Assembly (NCBI RefSeq): GCF_019734195.1
Contig: NZ_JAASHM010000006.1
Location: 62,001-126,000 of the forward strand
From: Clostridium sp. K13
GTDB lineage: Bacteria > Bacillota > Clostridia > Clostridiales > Clostridiaceae
Length of the DNA stretch: 64,000 bases
Direction: 5' to 3'
Part shown: positions 57,464 through 64,000 of the stretch, piece after piece
How positions within the stretch are numbered: the first letter of the stretch is position 1
How the letters are laid out: each line of letters opens with the position of its first letter
Translations under genes and position numbers: made by a program
Notes under the pieces: generated by a model
Seen by the model: only the letters and a program-made list of their open reading frames with translations
Databases searched by the model: none
What the model was told of the DNA's origin: nothing

Positions 57464-59476
57464 ATGAATAAACTAAAGAATTTACTATTATTGTTACTAA
57501 TAACACTTATTATCTTTTCAATTAGCTGTTCAAAAACAAATAAATATGAAGAAACATTCAATACTTTTAAAGAAAAATGGATTAATAAAGATTTTGAAGC
57601 TATGTACTCTATGTTAAATCAGTCATCTAAAGAATATATAGATGAAGAAGCATTTATAAGCAGATATAAAACCATATATTCAGCAATAAATTTAACTGAT
57701 TTAGAAATAACATCAAATGGTGATCCTATTAAAAATGAAGGTTATTATACTATACCATTCACTTTTAAGGCTAACACTGTAGCTGGAGAATTAAACCTAA
57801 CAGATTTTAAATTAAATATTTATAAAGTAGATAAGGATTATCTTATTAACTGGGATGAAAGTTTAATATTACCTAATATGATTGAAGGAGATAAGCTTTA
57901 TGTTAGAAACTTTAATCATACTCGTGGAAAAATACTTGATAGAAATGATAATATATTAGCTGAAGATGGAACAATATCTGTAGTAGGAATACATCCATCT
58001 AAGTTTAACAAGGAAAATTATGATGCTAAAATAACTGAACTTGCAAATACCTTAGATATAAGTGAAGAAACTATTACTGATAAGCTAAATGCTAATTCAA
58101 ATCCTGAACATTTTGTTCCTATAGTTAACATACTTTCAACTGATGAAAAACTTTCTACATTAATTAATAGATCTGAAGAAGGTATTCTTATTAATGAAAA
58201 AACATCTAGAGTCTACCATGGAGGAAATGCTTTTGGAAGATTAATTGGTTATGTAGGTTCAATAACTGCTGAAGAACTAGAAAAAAATAGTGATAAAGGC
58301 TATACTCAAACTAGTTTAATTGGTAAGGCTGGTATTGAACAAGTTTATGAAGCTACATTACGTGGTGAAAATGGTGCAGAAATTTATCTTTTAAGGGGTA
58401 ATGAAGAAATATCAGTTTTGAAAAAGGATGTTGTAGATGGTAATGATGTTAAACTTACTATTGACTCAACTTTACAAACTAATGCCTATAACCAATTAAA
58501 TGGAGAAAAAGGGGCAGTTACTGCTGTTGATCCTAAAAGTGGTGAAGTTTTAGCATTAGTTAGTGCTCCATCATATGATTCTAATATGTTTACTACTTAT
58601 GTAACTAAAACATTAAAGGCTGAAAGAGAAGCAAGTAACAATGCTGATCAAATTAATAGATTTAGTAAAACTTATGCTCCTGGTTCAACTATGAAGCTTA
58701 TTACCGCTTCAATAGGACTTAATACAGGAACTTTAAATGCTGATGATACTGTTACAATTGATGATTTAAGTTGGCAAAAAGACTCAAGCTGGGGAAATTA
58801 TAATATTACTAGAGTTCATAATACTACTACTCCAATGACACTTAGAGAAGCTGCTAAATACTCTGATAATATATACTTTGCTCAATTAGCATTAAAAATT
58901 GGTAGTGAAAATTTAATTAGTGGAATTAAAAACTTTGGAATTGGAGACGAAATGACTTTTGAGTATCCTATGACTGCTTCTAGTATTTCTAATAATGGAA
59001 GTCTAGATAAAGAAATTTTATTAGCAGATACAGGATATGGACAAGGTGAAATTATGGTTACCCCTTTAAATATGGCATTAGCCTATAGTGCTTTAGCTAA
59101 TGATGGTAACATTATGAATCCAAGATTAGTTTTATCTTCTGATAGTACTCCATCAATTTGGAAGGAATCTGCAATTAAATCAGAATATTTACCAACATTA
59201 ATTGAAGATTTCTCTGCTATGGTAAATGATGCTGATGGTGCTGCTCATGAAGCTCAAATTTCTGGCTATAATATAGCTGCTAAAACTGGAACTGCTGAAA
59301 TTAAAGCATCTCAAGATGATACAACTGGAACTGAAAACGGATGGTTTGTAGCTGTTGATACTACTAGTTCTAAGCTTGCAGTAGCAATGATTATTGAAGA
59401 TGTAAAGGATAGAGGTGGAAGTAGTATTCCTATTCCTAAGGTTAAAGCAATTATGGAAGAATACTTAAAACGATAA
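57464..59476 (+). CDS. class B penicillin-binding protein with MecA_N domain
   Basis: 670 residues from ATG 57464 (GGGAGGAAT upstream). N-terminal hydrophobic segment ends at LIIFSISC, a possible lipobox. An NTF2-like MecA_N domain (about 25-140), a PBP dimerisation domain, and the transpeptidase domain follow, with SxxK in APGSTMKLITA, SxN in KYSDNIYFA and KTG in AAKTGTAEI. It cross-links peptidoglycan. MecA_N-type enzymes often have low beta-lactam affinity; resistance is not implied by sequence alone. Confidence 0.9.
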   Translation: MNKLKNLLLLLLITLIIFSISCSKTNKYEETFNTFKEKWINKDFEAMYSMLNQSSKEYIDEEAFISRYKTIYSAINLTDLEITSNGDPIKNEGYYTIPFTFKANTVAGELNLTDFKLNIYKVDKDYLINWDESLILPNMIEGDKLYVRNFNHTRGKILDRNDNILAEDGTISVVGIHPSKFNKENYDAKITELANTLDISEETITDKLNANSNPEHFVPIVNILSTDEKLSTLINRSEEGILINEKTSRVYHGGNAFGRLIGYVGSITAEELEKNSDKGYTQTSLIGKAGIEQVYEATLRGENGAEIYLLRGNEEISVLKKDVVDGNDVKLTIDSTLQTNAYNQLNGEKGAVTAVDPKSGEVLALVSAPSYDSNMFTTYVTKTLKAEREASNNADQINRFSKTYAPGSTMKLITASIGLNTGTLNADDTVTIDDLSWQKDSSWGNYNITRVHNTTTPMTLREAAKYSDNIYFAQLALKIGSENLISGIKNFGIGDEMTFEYPMTASSISNNGSLDKEILLADTGYGQGEIMVTPLNMALAYSALANDGNIMNPRLVLSSDSTPSIWKESAIKSEYLPTLIEDFSAMVNDADGAAHEAQISGYNIAAKTGTAEIKASQDDTTGTENGWFVAVDTTSSKLAVAMIIEDVKDRGGSSIPIPKVKAIMEEYLKR

Positions 59477-59500
59477 TAGAATCTTAAATGATTGATATTC

Positions 59501-59540
59501 AAAAGGGATAATCTTTATAGTTCTTAAGATTATTCCTTTT
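59501..59540. terminator. bidirectional terminator
   Basis: AAAAGGGATAATCTT pairs with AAGATTATTCCTTTT (one G-U), 10-nt loop, between the convergent PBP and lipoprotein genes. Confidence 0.8.
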
Positions 59541-59562
59541 AAATTATATTTACTTTTAAATA

Positions 59563-59919
59563 TTAATCTATTTCCCAGCCAAGTTCTTTTAGTGATTTTA
59601 TTGTACTTTCTGGTATATCACTAATATCTCCATCTTCTATAAATATAAATTTATCTACTTGTGTTTGTGCTGGATAACTTTCTAATATTTCACTACACTT
59701 TATTTTAATTTTATCTCCATTTTTTAGATTATCAAATAATTCATCATTTCCAGAAATATTATTCATAACAATTGGTTGGCCATTTTCATCAATAATAACA
59801 TTAGCTTTTCCACATCTTAAATATCTTCCTTCTAGTTCCATTTTATTGGTTGATGAACATCCAATTAAAATAAAAATACTAAATATTAATATAATCCCAA
59901 GCTTTAATATTCTTCTCAT
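59563..59919 (-). CDS. small putative lipoprotein
   Basis: 118 residues with signal peptide and lipobox FILIGC (cysteine 21), then about 95 residues with no recognised domain: GRYLRCGKANVIIDENGQP, GDKIKIKCSEILESYP. A second cysteine pair could form a disulfide. Function unknown; no operon partner. Confidence 0.7.
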   Translation of the reverse strand: MRRILKLGIILIFSIFILIGCSSTNKMELEGRYLRCGKANVIIDENGQPIVMNNISGNDELFDNLKNGDKIKIKCSEILESYPAQTQVDKFIFIEDGDISDIPESTIKSLKELGWEID

Positions 59920-60025
59920 ATATTTCTCCTTTTAAATTTATAAAATACCCTTAAATAAAATTATATAATATTTCTTATAAAACTTAATATATTATTTAAT
60001 ATCTCTATTTACATTTTTTTAAATA

Positions 60026-60748
60026 TTAATCTCCTAAATTAATAACCCAAGAATCACTAATACCATTATCAATAATATATTTAACTAAATTAATCCATCC
60101 ATCACACTTATCCAAAATAATTGAGTCACTTGAAACTACAAAATTACTTTTTTCAAGAATAACATCAGGATTAGTTACAATTTCAACATTTAAATCAATA
60201 TCCCACTTATCAGCTACTTCACAAATTGCAGTTTTTAGTTTCCCAGAATTTGAAACTGGAGCATCAATATAAAAATTGACACCTTTAAGCTGAAGTTTGC
60301 TAAAAATATCTCCTAACATATCTAATACTAAGTAAGTTTTATCAATTAATCTATATGTTCCCCTAAGTCCAGCCAAATCTCTTATAGCTCCATCCATGCA
60401 ATTTATTAGTAACCCTTTAGATAAAGCTACTTCAAGAGAAATTAGAAAATTAAATGCATCTATATTTATAGTTTTTCCCTTTAAATTGTATACATTAATT
60501 TCCTTTGATTTTCTTATTTCTAAATCTCTATTAGAACAGCTAGCTCTTCTAAGTGCCATACGTTGCCTTACTGAAAATTGATGTCTTCCACCAACAAAAT
60601 CAATAATATTACTAATAGGATAATTTCTATTAAGTAACCATACAACTTCTTCCTGTGCATATCGTAGTTTTTTTATTTCTTCAGGTGAAAAAAAACTTTC
60701 ATCCTTATCATCTTTACCTCTTACTGTAGTCTTTTTTACTTCTTCCAT
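60026..60748 (-). CDS. DUF434-family protein
   Basis: 240 residues. The N-terminal 75 residues fit DUF434 (KLRYAQEEVVWLLNRNYPI, FVGGRHQFSVRQRMALRR), followed by a larger domain with INIDAFNFLISLEVAL, INCMDGAIRDLAG and a FYIDAPVSNSGKL region, resembling DUF5616. The acidic residues of the second domain recall nuclease-like or toprim-like folds, but function is not known. Confidence 0.75.
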   Translation of the reverse strand: MEEVKKTTVRGKDDKDESFFSPEEIKKLRYAQEEVVWLLNRNYPISNIIDFVGGRHQFSVRQRMALRRASCSNRDLEIRKSKEINVYNLKGKTINIDAFNFLISLEVALSKGLLINCMDGAIRDLAGLRGTYRLIDKTYLVLDMLGDIFSKLQLKGVNFYIDAPVSNSGKLKTAICEVADKWDIDLNVEIVTNPDVILEKSNFVVSSDSIILDKCDGWINLVKYIIDNGISDSWVINLGD

Positions 60749-60910
60749 CTTATATTACCTTTCATAGTCATTCCTTATTATTGTAATATTTATAGTTTAT
60801 ATTATTTTCCCATATATTATTTTTAATTAATAAACTTAAATCATGTATTTTTATCTAACAATATGACATACTATAATTGAGAAAGAGATTCTAAAAGCTT
60901 CTTTTTCTAA

Positions 60911-60960
60911 AAAGATAAAATACTATCACATTGCTCTTATGATGATAGTATTTTATCTTT
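60911..60960. terminator. strong hairpin terminator
   Basis: An 18-bp perfect stem (60911-60928 with 60943-60960) with a 14-nt loop, downstream of the minus-strand gene ending at 60991. Confidence 0.7.
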
Positions 60961-60990
60961 ATTATTTATATAATAAATTTTCATTTCTCA

Positions 60991-61293
60991 TTAAAATACA
61001 TAAGTCATATTTTGTGGCTCAAAATATGATAATCCATGAGTCTTAGCCATTTTCGGAATAAGTTCATTTAAATATTCTGCATCTTCTAACATACATCCAA
61101 TAATTATAAATCCTTTTCCCTTACCAATTTCAATATTAAGTTTTTTAGAGTTTAAATCCTCATAAAACTCATCAATTAAATCTATATCTCCAACAAGTGA
61201 AGTATTTCCTTCACACAGCATTTCATATAAAACCTGTGCTCCAGCTGCACTACTTACACTATCACTATTCCATACTGCACAATACCAATCCAT
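60991..61293 (-). CDS. hypothetical protein, 100 residues
   Basis: No family recognised. A start WYCAVWNSDSVSSAAGAQVLY and a compact alpha/beta pattern ending LSYFEPQNMTYVF suggest a small folded cytoplasmic protein. AGGAGAAG precedes the ATG. Single gene with its own terminator. Confidence 0.6.
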   Translation of the reverse strand: MDWYCAVWNSDSVSSAAGAQVLYEMLCEGNTSLVGDIDLIDEFYEDLNSKKLNIEIGKGKGFIIIGCMLEDAEYLNELIPKMAKTHGLSYFEPQNMTYVF

Positions 61294-61450
61294 TATTCTT
61301 CTCCTTTGTCTTTCTAACTTTTTTATAATTTTATCATAAAGGTATAATAAATCCTATTCTTAGCTAAATAATTATTTTTTCTATTTTAGTCCCTATTAAT
61401 AAATTAAAAGAATATTTTATTAGTATATAGTAATACTTTAGAGGTACTTA

Positions 61451-62104
61451 ATGACTTTTATTTACTTACTAATTATTTTTCTTATATTACTACTTTTATC
61501 AGAAATAATAGCAATATTATTAAAACTTACTGGACTAGATATGGAAAAAGCACGCTTTCAAGTAATTTCAATAATAACACATACTGGTTTTACTACTCGT
61601 GAATCTGAACTTATTGCCCAACATTCAAAACGACGTAGAATAGTAAGTTATCTAATGTTATTAAGCTATGTAGTTCAGGCAACCTTTTTTTCTATTTTAA
61701 TATCAGCTATTAAGGATAAAGGCTTTTTTAATATAACTCTTATTTCTTTTTTTATTATTTTAATTATTGTACTTATATTTAAAGCTAGTAGTTTATTGTT
61801 AAAATTTGAACCCTTTTTATATAATCTTATATCAAAAACTCAAAAAAAATCATTAAATACTAAATCTATCGAAAATATATTATACATTAGTGAAGAATAT
61901 GAAGTTATTGAATTTATTGTAATAGCTAAAAATCAGCTCTGCAATATACATTTAAGAGATTTTTCTTTAGACTTTATTAAAGTACTTTTAATTGATAAAG
62001 GTCATACAATAATACCAATTCCTAAAGGAAATGATCTTGTTGAAGAAGGGGATAGAGTAATTGTTTATGGACGTGTTGATAAATTAAAAGAATTAATACT
62101 TTAA
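61451..62104 (+). CDS. membrane protein with TrkA-C (RCK_C) domain
   Basis: 217 residues: an N-terminal membrane segment (1-26), a short cytoplasmic stretch ITHTGFTTRESELIA, two more membrane segments (about 70-90 and 95-118), and a TrkA-C-like domain (residues 140-217, VIAKNQLCNIHLRDF to EEGDRVIVYGRVDKL). RCK_C domains bind small ligands in K+ transport proteins; here no pore-forming channel sequence is visible, so it may regulate another transporter. Confidence 0.75.
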   Translation: MTFIYLLIIFLILLLLSEIIAILLKLTGLDMEKARFQVISIITHTGFTTRESELIAQHSKRRRIVSYLMLLSYVVQATFFSILISAIKDKGFFNITLISFFIILIIVLIFKASSLLLKFEPFLYNLISKTQKKSLNTKSIENILYISEEYEVIEFIVIAKNQLCNIHLRDFSLDFIKVLLIDKGHTIIPIPKGNDLVEEGDRVIVYGRVDKLKELIL

Positions 62105-62111
62105 TAACTTG

Positions 62112-62151
62112 AAAAAAAGAATGAATTTATAATTAAATTCATCCTTTTTTT
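62112..62151. terminator. terminator hairpin
   Basis: A 16-bp stem with one mismatch (62112-62128 with 62135-62150), A-run on the left arm and T-run on the right, after the TrkA-C gene. Confidence 0.75.
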
Positions 62152-62161
62152 ATATAATTAA

Positions 62162-62245
62162 TTATTGAACTTCACTATTATTAACTATTTTTGTTTTAGC
62201 TTTTTTATTTTGTTTAGGCTTTTTTTCATTTCTATTCTTAGCCAA
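62162..62245 (-). CDS. tiny basic protein, 27 residues, TTG start
   Basis: A TTG at 62245 preceded by AAAGGAGAAGAGG opens a 27-codon frame: AKNRNEKKPKQNKKAKTK, then IVNNSEVQ. Ten lysines in 27 residues. The ribosome site and the convergent terminator support it; the size makes it easily missed. It resembles small basic peptides seen in clostridia, but I cannot name a family. Confidence 0.45.
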   Translation of the reverse strand: MAKNRNEKKPKQNKKAKTKIVNNSEVQ

Positions 62246-62352
62246 GACCTCTTCTCCTTTCTTAAATAAATAATATAGCTCATTTAAGAGTTATATTTAG
62301 TTTCCTCTTATTTAAGAAAAGAATACTAGAAATTATAACTGCTATTGCCAAA

Positions 62353-63723
62353 CTATGCTTCTTCTAATTCAAAGTCTCTTGTTACATTTCTTACCCATTT
62401 TCCACTTAATACTCTTACTGATGCAATTATTGATTTAATAATTTCATCGCTTTTTACAACAAAAAATACTGCTGCAATTGGCCACTTCAATACAAATGCA
62501 GTTAAGAATCCACATGGAATTGCTACAAGCCATAAGAAAATAATATCATTTACTAATACAAACTTAGCATCTCCTCCACCTCTTAAAACTCCCATCATTA
62601 GAGTAACCCCAAAGCTTTGGAATATTACTATAATTGACATAGAATTCATAATTTGAATAGCAATATCCTTTGTTGTTTGTGATACATTATAAAAATCTAC
62701 TACTATTGGTCTTATTATTAAAATAACGCATCCTGCCATTGCTCCCATTATAATACTTAATACACCAACAGTACGGGAGTATTCCTTAGCCTTTTCATTT
62801 CTACCTTCACCTATTGTATTTCCTATTATTACTGCTGTTGCATTTGAAAGTCCAAATATAAAAACAGTTACAAATTGAAATACAACATTACTTATACTAT
62901 TTGCAGCAACTGTTTCTGTTCCAAGTCTTCCTATTATTATAGAAATCATTGTAGATCCTGTAGACCATAAAAACTCATTAAATAATACAGGTGTACAGTT
63001 TGTTAAAAAATCTTTTAATATAAGCTTGTCTACTTTAAATAAATGTCTTGCTTTTAAAGATATCTTATTTTCAAACTTTACCATAAAAATTAACACTATA
63101 GTAAACTCTGTTATTCTTGCTATAACCGTCGCAATAGCTGCTCCTTTTACTCCTAAAGCAGGTGCTCCAAATCTACCAAATATTAATATATAATTAAAGA
63201 ATGCATTAACTATTAAAGATGCACTATATACAACTAAAGATATTTTTACTGTTTTTACTGAACGCAACATCATTATAGTAGCATTTGTTATTGCATAAAA
63301 AATATATCCAATTGCTACAACCCTTAAATATGTAGCCCCTTCTTGTATAACTCTAGCATCAGTAGTATAAATCTTCATAAAACTTACTGGAAAAATAGTT
63401 GCAATAGCTATAAATATTGCTGCAATTATTATACAACCTCTATACATTATAGAAAGTATTTTATGAATTGTTTTTACATCACCTTTTCCCCAGTATTGTG
63501 ATATTAATATGTTAGATCCCCCAGCAAGTCCAAAAATTAATATCATTAAAATAAAGAATAAGTTATTTCCTATTGAAGCAGCTGATAACTGTACTTCACC
63601 TAATGATCCAAGCATCATTGTATCAATCATACTTACTGCAAATGTAATTAAGTTTTGTAGTGCAATAGGTAATGCAATGCTTAAAATCAACTTATAAAAG
63701 TTCTTTTCTTTACTTATTAGCAT
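62353..63723 (-). CDS. MATE-family efflux transporter
   Basis: 456 residues with 12 hydrophobic segments and MATE-typical stretches ALQNLITFAVSMIDTMMLGSLG near the N-terminus, FGLAGGSNILISQYWGKGD and GNTIGEGRNEKAKEYSR in the second half. MATE proteins export organic cations or drugs with Na+ or H+. Substrate unknown; monocistronic. Confidence 0.92.
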   Translation of the reverse strand: MLISKEKNFYKLILSIALPIALQNLITFAVSMIDTMMLGSLGEVQLSAASIGNNLFFILMILIFGLAGGSNILISQYWGKGDVKTIHKILSIMYRGCIIIAAIFIAIATIFPVSFMKIYTTDARVIQEGATYLRVVAIGYIFYAITNATIMMLRSVKTVKISLVVYSASLIVNAFFNYILIFGRFGAPALGVKGAAIATVIARITEFTIVLIFMVKFENKISLKARHLFKVDKLILKDFLTNCTPVLFNEFLWSTGSTMISIIIGRLGTETVAANSISNVVFQFVTVFIFGLSNATAVIIGNTIGEGRNEKAKEYSRTVGVLSIIMGAMAGCVILIIRPIVVDFYNVSQTTKDIAIQIMNSMSIIVIFQSFGVTLMMGVLRGGGDAKFVLVNDIIFLWLVAIPCGFLTAFVLKWPIAAVFFVVKSDEIIKSIIASVRVLSGKWVRNVTRDFELEEA

Positions 63724-63870
63724 ATTTACCCCTCTTTCTTTTGTAAATTTTATTCCAATATAATCTATATCATATTTACTATAATTCTTCTACCATAATT
63801 TAATAAATTATAGTTTTTGTTCATTATTTCTTGAAATTTAAAAAAATTATTTTTAATGATATATATTAAG

Positions 63871-64000
63871 CTAAAAATTTTCTTCAATGTATTTAGTTAT
63901 ATCATAAGCTCCAAATTCTTTATTAGATAGTATTGTAACCTCTAAATTTTCTTTTAAATATATAGAAGATCTAAAGTCCACACCTGGATCACTTCCAGTT
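63871..64000 (-). CDS. C-terminal end of a serine hydrolase (beta-lactamase-related), partial
   Basis: The minus strand reads open from the window edge to a TAG at 63871, 42 codons: TGSDPGVDFRSSIYLKEN, then LEVTILSNKEFGAYDITKYI. The G-S-D-P-G and TILSN pattern matches the last strands of class C beta-lactamase-like serine hydrolases. The N-terminal catalytic part lies beyond the window. Confidence 0.6.
   Translation of the reverse strand, partial: TGSDPGVDFRSSIYLKENLEVTILSNKEFGAYDITKYIEENF

Noticed and set aside
57464-59476. mecA-like beta-lactam resistance gene
   Set aside because: The MecA_N domain also occurs in ordinary chromosomal class B enzymes of Firmicutes; no mec regulators or mobile-element signs are nearby.

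Overview
The window is a gap-poor, very AT-rich stretch of a Firmicutes chromosome, most likely Clostridium sensu stricto (cluster I). The signs are codon use, strong GGAGG ribosome sites, the secD-secF / recJ-like / apt / relA / dtd / hemZ / hisS / aspS gene order, a K+-dependent membrane pyrophosphatase and a giant acyl-CoA dehydratase activase. I see no rRNA, tRNA, CRISPR array, insertion sequence or prophage. Species is not assigned.

Region 1 (1-11.8 kb) is housekeeping and accessory: the N-terminal part of a CoA-dehydratase activase (cut by the left edge), a TPR protein, a membrane transglutaminase-like protein, RecX, an M16 peptidase, an OmpR/HisKA two-component pair, a short-chain dehydrogenase, a metallophosphoesterase and a secreted amidase-like protein. 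Region 2 (11.9-18.9 kb) holds hppA, three tiny genes (one a zinc ribbon), a YgiQ-type radical SAM protein, an unknown protein and a cell-wall amidase.

Region 3 (18.9-35.5 kb) is the most interesting part: a complete nickel-urease module on the minus strand. In transcription order it has hypB, the importer nikB-nikC-nikA1-nikD-nikE, a second solitary nikA2, a lipoprotein beta-carbonic anhydrase, ureA-B-C-E-F-G-D, an ammonium transporter and a UreI/AmiS urea channel. Together these can bring in nickel and urea, mature urease, hydrolyse urea, move ammonium and hydrate CO2 outside the membrane, a set resembling the acid-acclimation kit of gastric bacteria. Both nik transcription units begin with the same unusual leader of about 110 nt: a 17-nt hairpin with an ACGAR pentaloop at the predicted RNA 5' end, a conserved TATTYAGTAA segment, a second ACGAA-loop hairpin, and an intrinsic terminator whose 5' arm is that second hairpin. 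I do not recognise it as a known riboswitch. It looks like a cis-acting attenuator, plausibly metal-responsive, and is the best candidate for something undescribed.

Region 4 (35.5-51.4 kb): exonuclease III, a palindrome-rich intergenic patch, glyA, a two-gene ThrE-type exporter, a tiny basic protein, then a long minus-strand run secD, secF, a catalytically degenerate RecJ-like protein, apt, relA/spoT, dtd, an MBL hydrolase, hemZ, hisS and aspS. Region 5 (51.6-64 kb): topoisomerase III, an iron alcohol dehydrogenase, a large SPFH protein with internal repeats, a MecA_N-type penicillin-binding protein, a small lipoprotein, a DUF434 protein, an unknown protein, a TrkA-C membrane protein, a 27-codon gene, a MATE exporter, and the C-terminus of a serine hydrolase cut by the right edge.
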